Origin: Anaerofustis sp.
GTDB taxonomy: Bacteria; Bacillota; Clostridia; Eubacteriales; Anaerofustaceae
Assembly (NCBI RefSeq): GCF_019420015.1
Contig: NZ_JAHZIA010000011.1
Location: 4,269-68,268 of the forward strand
Reading direction: 5' to 3'
DNA length: 64,000 nucleotides
This document shows positions 25,253 through 33,321 of the stretch, one piece after another. The first letter of the stretch is position 1; the number at the start of each line of letters is the position of its first letter. The position numbers and the translations under genes are program-made. A model generated the notes under the pieces. That model made no database searches, was not told the origin of the DNA, and saw nothing but the letters and a program-made list of their open reading frames with translations.

Positions 25253-25543
25253 GTGAGAAAATATTTAGCAATTGGACATTTTAAAGAAAATAAAAATATA
25301 ACATGTGTGGCTTCAAAATCTTATACGTTGAAAGAATTTAGAAAAGATTTATGTGGAAATGGATTTATCCCATATGTTGTGATTACTGAAAAAATGATGA
25401 AAAAAATATCTGAACTTGATTGCATGGATTTGTTTGATCAGGTTAAGAAAATGACTTCCAATTATAGAATTTGGAATGATGTCGCAGATTATATAGACCA
25501 GTGTTGTGATATTATGCAGGAAAAGTTTGAATTGGTTGAATAA
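25253..25543 (+). CDS. Conserved small phage protein
   Basis: A 96-residue protein read from GTG 25253 behind AAAGGAGATAGAAAA. It starts RKYLAIGHFKENKNITCVAS and has a helical C-terminus with two adjacent cysteines (DQCCDIMQEKF). I recall similar proteins in Firmicutes phages with no assigned role. First gene after the promoter at 25179. Confidence 0.65.
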   Translation: MRKYLAIGHFKENKNITCVASKSYTLKEFRKDLCGNGFIPYVVITEKMMKKISELDCMDLFDQVKKMTSNYRIWNDVADYIDQCCDIMQEKFELVE

Positions 25544-25553
25544 AGAGGTTAAT

Positions 25554-25895
25554 ATGATTGAAATTAGCAGTATAGTGAAAATATTTGATGCTAAATTTGA
25601 ATTTGAAAATGGAAAATCTCATTTTATAAAAAGAAAAAAGAGAAATGATATTTCAAAAGACATGGGGTTAAGTAAGTATTTTAAAGAATCTGAAAAAAGA
25701 TCTTTAAAAGATATTGATGGAAGAAGAGTAAGGGCATATACTGTAGGAAACAGAACGGTAAAAAATGATGGCGACTGGACTACTGTTTATGTCGGTGGTA
25801 AAAGAGGAAAGCTTGTGTCAGCTTATCCACAAACAAGAGCAAGATTTGAAAGTGTTATGAAAAGAGATAAAGGTATAGAGATATATAAAGAATAG
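25554..25895 (+). CDS. Possible small nuclease-type effector (BECR-like), uncertain
   Basis: A 113-residue basic protein from ATG 25554 behind AAAGAGGTTAAT. The C-terminal half (RRVRAYTVGNRTVKNDGDW, then TTVYVGGKRGKLVSAYPQTR) looks like the strand pattern, ending in a T-Y--GK---AYP motif, of BECR-fold RNase toxins found at the C-termini of polymorphic toxins. Catalytic residues cannot be assigned by eye. The surrounding genes (zeta, ART, ARH) favour an effector, but this is inference. Confidence 0.45.
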   Translation: MIEISSIVKIFDAKFEFENGKSHFIKRKKRNDISKDMGLSKYFKESEKRSLKDIDGRRVRAYTVGNRTVKNDGDWTTVYVGGKRGKLVSAYPQTRARFESVMKRDKGIEIYKE

Positions 25896-25911
25896 AAGAG
25901 AGGTAGAAAAA

Positions 25912-26076
25912 ATGAAATTAAGAGTTATTAAGGAAAAAGTTTTATTTTTAATTTGTATTGTGCCTAATTATATTGAGTATAGAATGTTATTAAAAGAAGG
26001 TTGTGTACAAAAAGGTTTTTTTAATGGATTTTTTCAAAATTATAATGGAGTTGGTTTTGAAGAGGATGATTTGTAG
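25912..26076 (+). CDS. Unknown 54-residue protein
   Basis: The ATG follows GAGAGGTAGAAAAA. It contains a hydrophobic stretch (VLFLICIVPNYIEYRML). If the preceding gene is a toxin, this could be its small partner, but nothing in the sequence proves that. No family recognised. Confidence 0.5.
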   Translation: MKLRVIKEKVLFLICIVPNYIEYRMLLKEGCVQKGFFNGFFQNYNGVGFEEDDL

Positions 26077-26086
26077 GTGAAGTAAT

Positions 26087-27094
26087 ATGAAAAGCAAAAC
26101 TTATGATGATATTTCAAGTATTTTTAGAGGCATAATAGTAAAAGATGGAGGGAAAGGTAGTGGCAATTTTGGTCATGAGGGCAGACCCGGAAAAGTAGGT
26201 GGATCTGGTAGAAGTGCGTTCATGAAATATCTTGATACTGATGTTTTGAAAAATCCTGAAAAACATTCGGTAGGTAAATATATAGAAAACGGAAAACTTT
26301 CAAATAATAGAAAAAAATTACATAATGAAGCAATAAAAAATTATTTTAGAGATGTTAAGAAAACCCATAATCCAGTGATTTATTTTAATGGTGGTGGTTC
26401 TGCAAGTGGTAAAACAACTGCAATTTCTAAATTATTTCCTGAAGTTCCGAGTGCTTCAAATAAAATGGGTATTGTTGTAGATCCTGACGAATTAAAGAAA
26501 GATATACCAGAGTATAATGAATTAAAGTCTAAAAATGATCCAACTGCCGCAGGTTTTGCACATGAAGAAAGTTCTGCTTTGGCTAAGAAGTTATTTAGTA
26601 AAGCAGTAAATAGTAAAGAATATAATGTTTTAATGGATGGTACACTTGCTGGAAAAACAGAAAAGGCGAAAAAGAAAATACTTGATGCTAAAAAATCAGG
26701 AAGTCCGGTTGTGGGTAATTTTGCAACTGTAGATATTGATGAAGCGTTAAAAAGAAATTATTTAAGATATTTACGGACAGGTAGATTTCCTTCGGTAGAT
26801 ACAGTGATTAAGAACCATAAAGAAGTATCTGTAAATTATCCAGAGTTAGCAGGATTATTTAATAAATCTGCATTGATAGATAATAATGGGAAAGAGCCTG
26901 TTATAATAGCAAAATCTGGTGAAGATGGAAAGTTAAAGATTTTAGATAAAGAAAAATATAATAAATTTATAAATAAAACAAAAGAATCTGATGATGAAAT
27001 AAAACAGAGATTTAAAAAGATGATTCCTGTTTATGAAAAGGAATATTTAAAAAATAATCCTGGTGCTAAATTAAAAAGTAGACCTAAAATATAG
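26087..27094 (+). CDS. Zeta-toxin-like kinase with N-terminal Gly-rich head-associated motif
   Basis: A 335-residue protein. Residues 19-42 carry DGGKGSGNFGHEGRPGKVGG, a motif common at the start of phage head-associated proteins. The zeta-type P-loop kinase follows: GGSASGKTT at 103-111, VDPDELK at 131-137, HEESS at 159-163 and MDGT at 183-186. Zeta/PezT enzymes phosphorylate UDP-N-acetylglucosamine and block wall synthesis. No recognisable epsilon antitoxin is encoded; the next small acidic gene is the only candidate. Confidence 0.8.
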   Translation: MKSKTYDDISSIFRGIIVKDGGKGSGNFGHEGRPGKVGGSGRSAFMKYLDTDVLKNPEKHSVGKYIENGKLSNNRKKLHNEAIKNYFRDVKKTHNPVIYFNGGGSASGKTTAISKLFPEVPSASNKMGIVVDPDELKKDIPEYNELKSKNDPTAAGFAHEESSALAKKLFSKAVNSKEYNVLMDGTLAGKTEKAKKKILDAKKSGSPVVGNFATVDIDEALKRNYLRYLRTGRFPSVDTVIKNHKEVSVNYPELAGLFNKSALIDNNGKEPVIIAKSGEDGKLKILDKEKYNKFINKTKESDDEIKQRFKKMIPVYEKEYLKNNPGAKLKSRPKI

Positions 27095-27125
27095 TTTATG
27101 TTATAATAATAGTGGAGGTGCTGAT

Positions 27126-27332
27126 ATGGCAAAAAGTAAAATCACAAAAAGAGAGATTATGAAAATGAAAGATGAAAAAGGTAGAGAAGGATTGATAGAA
27201 GAAATTATCCCTTTTGGTAGTCAAGAGTTTGATTATGACGATGATGCTTTAGAAATTTATGATGAAGAATTTGATAAAAAATTAGATAAGGAGTTGGCAG
27301 AGATTACAAAAAATGCAGAATGGATGGATTAA
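27126..27332 (+). CDS. Small acidic protein between toxin-like genes
   Basis: A 68-residue protein behind GGAGGTGCTGAT. The C-terminal half is strongly acidic (FDYDDDALEIYDEEFDKKLD). Its place between a zeta-like kinase and an ADP-ribosylglycohydrolase makes an antitoxin or tether role conceivable; no homology supports this. Confidence 0.5.
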   Translation: MAKSKITKREIMKMKDEKGREGLIEEIIPFGSQEFDYDDDALEIYDEEFDKKLDKELAEITKNAEWMD

Positions 27333-27337
27333 GTAAA

Positions 27338-28165
27338 ATGAGATTGTTAAATACTATAGCTGGAGATATTATTGGTTCTAAATATGAATTTAATAATATT
27401 CATACGAAAGATTTTGAACTGTTTCAAGATGATATGTATTATACAGATGATACAGTATTGACTATTGCAACGGTTGACGCTTTGATTGAAATAAATAAGA
27501 GATATACAGAAGAAAGTTACGATTTTATTGAAGATATTGAAGAGAAATTGATTAATATTTTTAAAGAAAAATATTATACTTATGGTAACAAATATAATGA
27601 TTCAAAATTGTTGTATGGATCGAACTTTTTAAAATGGTTATCAAATACATATGAAAAAGCGTATCCTTATAATAGTTTTGGAAATGGTTCAGCAATGAGG
27701 GTATCTCCCATTGCATGGTATTCAAAATCAATAAAGGAAGTAAGAATTTTAGCAAAATGTTCTGCTTCTGTAACACATAATCATCCATATGGTATAAAGG
27801 GTGCGGTTGATATTGCAGAATCAATATTTAAATTGCTTAATTATTATGAGAGCAAAGATAAGATTATAAAAGAAAGCAGATATGTTGTTCCGAGTGAAAT
27901 TTCAAATGCGTTATTTGATGAAACATGTGAAGGTACAATCCCATATGCTTATAAATGTTTTATAGATTCAAATTCTACAGAAGATGCTATAAGAAACGCT
28001 GTTAGTTGTGGAGTTGATTCTGATACACTTGGTATAATTACGGCCTCATTAGCAGAAGCTTATTACCCTGAGGATGAAGAAATTTCAAAGAAAGTATTAG
28101 GGTATTTGGAAAAAGAATTTATTTTAAAATTAAGCGATTTTAATAATGTTTTGCTAACAAGGTGA
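27338..28165 (+). CDS. ADP-ribosylglycohydrolase (DraG/ARH family)
   Basis: A 275-residue protein from ATG 27338; an in-frame ATG at 27320 adds six residues. It shows the family signature in order: GDIIGSKYEF, TDDTVLTIA (residues 36-44), FGNGSAMRVSPIAWY, SVTHNHPYGIKGA, and the second metal site GVDSDTLGIITASL. These residues bind two magnesium ions and remove ADP-ribose from arginine or other acceptors. The ADP-ribosyltransferase gene starts five bases after its stop, suggesting an antagonist or immunity partner like Tri1 for Tre1. Specificity unknown. Confidence 0.88.
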   Translation: MRLLNTIAGDIIGSKYEFNNIHTKDFELFQDDMYYTDDTVLTIATVDALIEINKRYTEESYDFIEDIEEKLINIFKEKYYTYGNKYNDSKLLYGSNFLKWLSNTYEKAYPYNSFGNGSAMRVSPIAWYSKSIKEVRILAKCSASVTHNHPYGIKGAVDIAESIFKLLNYYESKDKIIKESRYVVPSEISNALFDETCEGTIPYAYKCFIDSNSTEDAIRNAVSCGVDSDTLGIITASLAEAYYPEDEEISKKVLGYLEKEFILKLSDFNNVLLTR

Positions 28166-28169
28166 AAAT

Positions 28170-28895
28170 ATGTTATGTGAAATTATTAAGGTATTTGATG
28201 GTGGAGATGGTTCAGGTCATTATAATCATGTAGGAATACCGGAACATAAAGGCGGTTCAGCGAGAAGCGGTAAATTTAGAAGAAATCAAAATAAAAATTT
28301 TTCTTCATCTCATACTGAAAGTAAAGAATATGATCCGAAAAGTAAAATAAAAGAGAGAATTAAAGGCATTTCTGAAGAAGATACCGATAGATATTATATG
28401 TCTTTATATTATTATACTGGTTCATATTACGATAGAATAAAACAAGCTTACAGAGATAAATACTCTGGGAAACAGTTTGATGAAGAGTTTGAAAAATATT
28501 CAAATGATTTAGATGATTTTATATATAGATCAGAAAAGTATGAAGGTACAGTTTACAGAGGTCTTGGTGTTTCAGATGAAGATGCGGATAAAATAATAAA
28601 TAAATTAAAACAAGGTAAAACGATGGATATGCAAGGAATTTCAAGTTGGAGTTCTAATAAGTCTATATCTATGAATTTTGGTAAAAATTCTCTGGATGAT
28701 AATAAAAATATTTGTTTGTTGTTTAATTTAGAAAATAAATCTGGTGCTTCTGTTAAAGAGTTATCTGTTTTTCCTGAAGAAGATGAAATATTACACCCAA
28801 CAACATCAAGATATGTGTTAAAAAATAATGATTTTAAAACAACAGAGTTAGAAAATGGTAAAAAGATAATAGAGATAAATTTAAAAGAGGTATAA
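28170..28895 (+). CDS. ADP-ribosyltransferase with N-terminal head-associated motif
   Basis: A 241-residue protein. Residues 10-34 have DGGDGSGHYNHVGIPEHKGG, the same kind of Gly-rich motif as in the zeta-like protein. The C-terminal domain carries the R-S-E triad: TVYRGLG (Arg130), ISSWSSNKSISMNFG (Ser-Trp-Ser-Ser at 159-162), and EEDEI with ExE at 204-206. This marks an arginine-type mono-ADP-ribosyltransferase of the VIP2/C3/ART superfamily. The target is unknown. I infer delivery with the phage head or action on the host during infection. Confidence 0.85.
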   Translation: MLCEIIKVFDGGDGSGHYNHVGIPEHKGGSARSGKFRRNQNKNFSSSHTESKEYDPKSKIKERIKGISEEDTDRYYMSLYYYTGSYYDRIKQAYRDKYSGKQFDEEFEKYSNDLDDFIYRSEKYEGTVYRGLGVSDEDADKIINKLKQGKTMDMQGISSWSSNKSISMNFGKNSLDDNKNICLLFNLENKSGASVKELSVFPEEDEILHPTTSRYVLKNNDFKTTELENGKKIIEINLKEV

Positions 28896-28897
28896 AT

Positions 28898-29383
28898 ATG
28901 TCAAAAAATTTAACTTTGTATGATAAATGGAAAATTGATAGTGATACAGAAAATCCAGTAGGTTTTTCAGATCAAAAAATTAATAAAGTAAATGATAATG
29001 ATTTATTTAAAATAATTAAAAAAATAGAAAAATGCGAAAGTAAATTAAATTCTGATGTAATTTCAAAAAGAGATAAAAAAAGGTTAAGAAATACATTAGA
29101 TGAGCTTGCTGAAGAATTAAAAGTATTGAATGAAAATGAATTAGAAAAAAAGTTAGATGAAGGTTTACCATCTGAAACAGGTAAGTATAATGGTATGGAT
29201 TATGAAGAGATTTTAGCAAGAGCGTTACAGATGGAAAATGATGCCGTAGAAATAAATTTAATGTTATTAGAGATTGCACCTGATGAAGATAGAAAAAAGT
29301 TTGTCGAGATAGCTAATGATGAAAATGATCATTCTTTAATCTATCAAGGTATTATTAATAGATTGCAAGGTGTATCAAAATAA
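28898..29383 (+). CDS. Ferritin-like domain protein
   Basis: A 161-residue helical protein. The C-terminal 60 residues (ILARALQMENDAVEINLMLL, then KFVEIANDENDHSLIYQGI) have the E-x-n helix and the ExxH-type metal helix of small rubrerythrin/ferritin-like bundles. Only part of a diiron site is visible, so metal binding is uncertain. Such proteins occur in Firmicutes phages near head genes. It follows the ART gene by two bases. Confidence 0.6.
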   Translation: MSKNLTLYDKWKIDSDTENPVGFSDQKINKVNDNDLFKIIKKIEKCESKLNSDVISKRDKKRLRNTLDELAEELKVLNENELEKKLDEGLPSETGKYNGMDYEEILARALQMENDAVEINLMLLEIAPDEDRKKFVEIANDENDHSLIYQGIINRLQGVSK

Positions 29384-29395
29384 AGGTTTAATAAA

Positions 29396-29779
29396 ATGAA
29401 AGAAATAATAAGTAAATTAGATGAAATATTGTTTGAGTATGAGCGTAGATTAAATGAAAATTTTAAATATAAATTTGTTGAATATTTTGCAAGAAATGAA
29501 AATATATTAAATGTTATTTCTGCAAGAGATAGATTGATGAAAGCAAAATTGAAAAATAACGAATTATTGTCCGACTTTCTTGTTGAGATTAAAAAATTGT
29601 TAAATGATGAAGTTGGAAATAATGTAAAATCTAAAACAAGTTTATATAATGAATATAGAGAAAAATTTATAAAAGCAATAAAAAATATTTCGGATGAACA
29701 ATATAAAGTTTTTAATAATTTTATAATTTCTAAATGTGATGAATCAGCTACTAATGTAGTTGAGTGTAGAAAAAATTAA
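29396..29779 (+). CDS. Unknown helical protein
   Basis: A 127-residue charged, all-helical protein (EIISKLDEILFEYERRLNEN). No family recognised. Last gene of the effector bay before the promoter at 29822. Confidence 0.55.
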   Translation: MKEIISKLDEILFEYERRLNENFKYKFVEYFARNENILNVISARDRLMKAKLKNNELLSDFLVEIKKLLNDEVGNNVKSKTSLYNEYREKFIKAIKNISDEQYKVFNNFIISKCDESATNVVECRKN

Positions 29780-29821
29780 GGTAGGTGATTCAAATATTTA
29801 GGATACGAAGTCCGAATTTTG

Positions 29822-29850
29822 TTTACATATTATTTATGCTATGTTATACT
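29822..29850 (+). promoter_or_regulatory. SigA-like promoter for the head operon
   Basis: TTTACA (29822-29827), 17-bp spacer, TGT-TATACT (29845-29850), followed by a short leader with GAGAGGT before the gene at 29890. The best consensus fit among the structural-gene promoters. Confidence 0.85.
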
Positions 29851-29889
29851 ATATAAGTAGCATGTAAAGAGAGAGGTAAAATAAAATTA

Positions 29890-31197
29890 ATGGCTAAAGG
29901 GCATTTTGGTTCAAAAATAAGTCCTAATATGAAGCGTACACCAGAAGATTTTTTAATATGTTATAATGTACCAATAGCAAGAACTGGTGTGCAAAAATAT
30001 TTAGGTAAAGAATTAGGTTTGCATGATAGGGCGGATGAAATAATAAAAGTTTATCGTACAGAAGATGAAGTTTTTAATGCTAAAACAATATCTTCATTTG
30101 AGGGTAAAGTGTTTGTTGACGAGCATCCGTCTGACTGGGTTACACCGATGAATTTTCAAACTTACGGAAAAGGTGTGGTAACTAATGTTAGAAGAGGTAC
30201 AGGAAAAGAAAGTGATTTACTTTTAGCTGATATTATAGTTTATAATTTAGCTCAAATAGAAGAAATAGAAAGTAAGCATAAGCGCGAAGTATCTTGCGGG
30301 TATGAATGTGAGTATGTACCATTTAAAGATGGGTATGCTCAAAAAAATATAATAGGAAACCATGTTGCTTTAGTGAGTGCTGGTAGAGCTGGGAATAGGG
30401 TTGCTATAAAAGATAATAAAAATGAATCATTAAAAGGAGGAAGAAAAAAAATGAGCTATAGAGTTCCTAAGAGACAAAAAACGTCAGAATTTCTTCAAGC
30501 GGTAGGTTTAAAGCATGTTGCTATGGATGCCGATCCTGAAGATATTTTAGATGCTATGAATGATCTTGTTGAAGAAAAAAAGGTTGAAGATGAAGAAAAG
30601 GAAGTCCAGCCTGCTAAAATTATTAAGAAAGAGGAAGAAGAGATAGAAAATAATGATGAGGAAATGGAGCAAATGAAGGAAACATTGTCTGATGTAAAAG
30701 ATGCTTTGTATTCTCTTTTGCAATCAAGAGTAAAAGATGAAGGGATAGAAGAACCTTCGGACGAGGGTATGGAATCTTTAGATGAGTTGGAAGAAGAGTT
30801 GCAAGAAGAGGAAGAAGTAGAAGATGCTGATGTGGATGAAATAGAATCTGTAGAAGTGTCTCCGGAAGAAATTAATGAAGATGGTGATTGTGAAATAGAG
30901 GAAAAGGAAGAAATAGAGAGAACAAAAGATTCGGCAATTGAATTAATGAGGGTTTTAAAGCCTATTATTGCATATATTCCCAATAAGAAGGAAAGAAAGC
31001 GTGTTTCTGATAATTTAGCAAAAGTTCTTAAGAAGCAAGTGAAAGATTCTAAGAAGAATTATAAAAAAACATCGTCTAAAGTTTATTCTGATATTTTAAA
31101 TGGAAGAACTAAAGACAATTCATTTTCAAATGAATCTGATTTAGGTAAGAAAATTGCTGAAATGTATAATCCACATTATAAAAAGGAGGTAAAGTAA
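29890..31197 (+). CDS. DUF2213 prohead protease / scaffold protein
   Basis: A 435-residue protein. The N-terminal 190 residues (CYNVPIARTGVQKYLGKELG, then FEGKVFVDEHPSDWVTP, GKGVVTNVRRGTG, KREVSCGYECEYVPF, NIIGNHVALVSAGRAG) match DUF2213, a putative prohead protease domain. The rest is a very acidic, coiled-coil-prone region ending in a basic helix, typical of scaffolding proteins. A self-cleaving protease-scaffold fusion is therefore likely. It is followed directly by cement and capsid genes. Confidence 0.8.
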   Translation: MAKGHFGSKISPNMKRTPEDFLICYNVPIARTGVQKYLGKELGLHDRADEIIKVYRTEDEVFNAKTISSFEGKVFVDEHPSDWVTPMNFQTYGKGVVTNVRRGTGKESDLLLADIIVYNLAQIEEIESKHKREVSCGYECEYVPFKDGYAQKNIIGNHVALVSAGRAGNRVAIKDNKNESLKGGRKKMSYRVPKRQKTSEFLQAVGLKHVAMDADPEDILDAMNDLVEEKKVEDEEKEVQPAKIIKKEEEEIENNDEEMEQMKETLSDVKDALYSLLQSRVKDEGIEEPSDEGMESLDELEEELQEEEEVEDADVDEIESVEVSPEEINEDGDCEIEEKEEIERTKDSAIELMRVLKPIIAYIPNKKERKRVSDNLAKVLKKQVKDSKKNYKKTSSKVYSDILNGRTKDNSFSNESDLGKKIAEMYNPHYKKEVK

Positions 31198-31706
31198 TGC
31201 CAGGTTCTGTTATTGGAAAAGTTTTAAATTTAGGATATATCGGAAAAATTTCAAGAGATGCAGATGCAATTGTAATTAATCGGATTGTTTCTGGTGAAAG
31301 TGAAGCAATTGATTTTGGTGCGGCAGTATTTTTAAATGATGATAATACTGTAAGAAATGTCACTGTAACAGGTGATGTAGGCGAAGAAACATCTACTGAT
31401 ACAGTTGATAAGTTTGTAGGTATCGCTGTAGCTGAAGTAGTTCAGGCTACAGAATATACACAGCAAGCTTCTGCATATTTAAAGAATAAGGGTTGTGATA
31501 TTCTTGTGCGTGGTACCGCAATTGTTGAGATGGGTACAGGTACACCTAAAGCGGGTGGAAAAGTATACTTTAATTTTGTGACGGGAAAGTTTGATGCGAC
31601 AGATCCATCTACAAAAGGTTTCGCTATTCCAGCAAGATTCACAACAGGTTATGTAGATGGTAAAGGCGGAGTAGAAATTACAATACTTGAAAGAAATTTA
31701 ATTTAA
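31197..31706 (+). CDS. Capsid cement / head decoration protein
   Basis: A 169-residue beta-rich protein. GESEAIDFGAAVFLNDDNTV, then KFVGIAVAEVVQ, CDILVRGTAIVEMGTG and GKVYFNFVTGKF form the repeating beta-hairpin pattern of structural cement proteins (DUF2190-like) that stabilise the capsid. It lies directly before the major capsid gene. AAAGGAGGTAAAGTA precedes the start. Confidence 0.75.
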   Translation: MPGSVIGKVLNLGYIGKISRDADAIVINRIVSGESEAIDFGAAVFLNDDNTVRNVTVTGDVGEETSTDTVDKFVGIAVAEVVQATEYTQQASAYLKNKGCDILVRGTAIVEMGTGTPKAGGKVYFNFVTGKFDATDPSTKGFAIPARFTTGYVDGKGGVEITILERNLI

Positions 31707-31727
31707 TAATTTGGAGGGGTTAAAATA

Positions 31728-32735
31728 ATGTTTCACGGAAATAATCAAGTAAGACGTGTTTTTGATAATGCGCCTGTTATGAGACGGGTAAATGATAGCG
31801 CGATTGCTTCAGGTTTAGCTTTTTTAAATGGAGAGCTTGAGAAAAGAGATCCTAAATTATATGAACCACTTACATCCGTAACTTGGATGCGAGATATAGT
31901 AGCTGATACAGGTGGCGGATGGAGTGAATATACTTCCAATTATTTTGTAGACTATGCCACTACAGGTAGTGGTACTTCTGGTATAATTGGAGGACAGACA
32001 AATGATATTCCAATTATGCAAGCAAATATCACTAAGGATAATTTTAAGGTATTTTCTTGGGCGAATATTTTAAGGATTCCTTTTGTTGACAATGAGCTTC
32101 TTAAAACGGTTGGTAGAAGTCTGGATGATATTCTTGACAAGGGTATTAAACTTGGTTGGAATAAAGATATTGACACAATGACATATGAAGGATATGAAAG
32201 TCTGGATATTTATGGTCTTGTGAATAATCCGCTTGTTCAAAGTGAAATGGCGGAAAACGGTACTGCGGGTGCTTCGGAATGGAAAAAGAAAACGCCAGAT
32301 GAAATTTTAAATGATATTAATAGTTTAGTTCTTGAGACTTGGGAAGCTTCTGAGTATGATTTAACTGGTATGGCTAATCATATTTTGGTTGATCCTGCTA
32401 ACTATGCCTATATTGTTACAAGAAAAGTTTCTGAAGCTGGTAACGTTTCTGTGCTTCAGTATATTCTTGAAAATAATATTGCTAAAAATCAAGACAGAGA
32501 TCTTATGATTTATCCTTGCAGATGGTGTACAGGTGCCGGCGCAAGTCAAAAAAATAGAATGGTTGCTTATGTAAATGAAAAGGAAAAAGTTAGAATTGAC
32601 ATTCCTGTTATGCTCGGAAGAGTAATGACGCAACCTAATGTAGAACAGATGGCTTATCTGACTGCATATGCAGGACAATTAGGTCAAGTTAAAATTATGT
32701 ATTATGAAACGATTCGTTATAAAGATGGTATTTAA
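31728..32735 (+). CDS. Major capsid protein (DUF2184 type)
   Basis: A 335-residue protein. RDPKLYEPLTSVTWMRDIVA, then NFKVFSWANILRIPFVDNEL, DTMTYEGYESLDIYGLVNNP, HILVDPANYAYI and PVMLGRVMTQPNVEQMAYLT match the DUF2184 major capsid family of contractile-tailed phages, which has an HK97-type fold. AT content is lower than in neighbouring genes, as expected for a highly expressed virion protein. A hairpin terminator follows. Confidence 0.88.
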   Translation: MFHGNNQVRRVFDNAPVMRRVNDSAIASGLAFLNGELEKRDPKLYEPLTSVTWMRDIVADTGGGWSEYTSNYFVDYATTGSGTSGIIGGQTNDIPIMQANITKDNFKVFSWANILRIPFVDNELLKTVGRSLDDILDKGIKLGWNKDIDTMTYEGYESLDIYGLVNNPLVQSEMAENGTAGASEWKKKTPDEILNDINSLVLETWEASEYDLTGMANHILVDPANYAYIVTRKVSEAGNVSVLQYILENNIAKNQDRDLMIYPCRWCTGAGASQKNRMVAYVNEKEKVRIDIPVMLGRVMTQPNVEQMAYLTAYAGQLGQVKIMYYETIRYKDGI

Positions 32736-32764
32736 TGAAAAATAAATAAATTAAATAGTAATTA

Positions 32765-32792
32765 GGGGAGGGTTTTTGCCCTCCCGTATTTG
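32765..32792 (+). terminator. Hairpin after the major capsid gene
   Basis: GGGAGGG (32766-32772), loop TTTTTG, CCCTCCC (32779-32785), then GTATTT. Very stable stem but a weak T tract, so it may be a partial terminator or an mRNA 3'-end stabiliser that keeps capsid mRNA abundant. Confidence 0.6.
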
Positions 32793-32816
32793 ATTAAATT
32801 TGTGAAAGGAAAAAAT

Positions 32817-33215
32817 ATGAGAACAGGTCAAGTGCAAATTTTTAGTAATCAAACGGCTGTTTTTAACCACCCAGATGATTATGAAACTAAATTTAGAGTA
32901 AGAGCATATGAATTTACATATGCGCCTGATTGGATTTTAAAATCAAGAATGTATAAAGCTTTGTTAGATTCAAATAAAATTAAATTAATTGAAAGTAATT
33001 CAGATATTGCTAAAATTGAAACAAATGGAAAGATTGAATCAAAAGAAATAAATGAAGCTTTAAATAATACAGAAAATTTAAATATAAGTGATAATGATTT
33101 ACAGTCTTATTCCGAAAAATCAAGTAAGGAACTTTATAATATTTGCTTAGAAAAAGGAATACAAGTTGAAAGTAAAAAACCAAAAGAATATTATATTGAA
33201 AAATTAATTGGTTAA
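32817..33215 (+). CDS. Head-region protein with C-terminal HeH/LEM-like segment
   Basis: A 132-residue protein from ATG 32817, six bases after GAAAGGA; the in-frame TTG at 32790 is discarded. The N-terminal 50 residues are beta-like (GQVQIFSNQTAVFNHPDDYE). The C-terminal 30 residues (KELYNICLEKGIQVESKKPK) look like a HeH/SAP-type two-helix motif found in head-tail genes at this place. Role unknown. Confidence 0.6.
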   Translation: MRTGQVQIFSNQTAVFNHPDDYETKFRVRAYEFTYAPDWILKSRMYKALLDSNKIKLIESNSDIAKIETNGKIESKEINEALNNTENLNISDNDLQSYSEKSSKELYNICLEKGIQVESKKPKEYYIEKLIG

Positions 33216-33220
33216 AATAT

Positions 33221-33321
33221 AAACGGGGGATTTTAAAATGAGCTATGATAGAAGGATATTTAACGATATTGGTTTAATTGGTGCGGCTTCAAATATTAAA
33301 AAAAATGAAAATCCCCCGTTT
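33221..33321 (+). promoter_or_regulatory. 14-bp inverted repeat sequestering a ribosome binding site
   Basis: AAACGGGGGATTTT (33221-33234) is the exact reverse complement of AAAATCCCCCGTTT (33308-33321). The left arm contains the GGGGGA Shine-Dalgarno of the gene at 33238, and the right arm lies within codons 24-28 of the same gene. The folded mRNA would hide the ribosome binding site. Confidence 0.75.

Noticed and set aside
30495..30983. 162-residue open frame on the minus strand, Ser-rich
   Set aside because: It is the mirror of the Glu/Asp-rich scaffold region (GAA/GAT codons become TTC/ATC and so on); no ribosome binding site or promoter, and all neighbours are on the plus strand.
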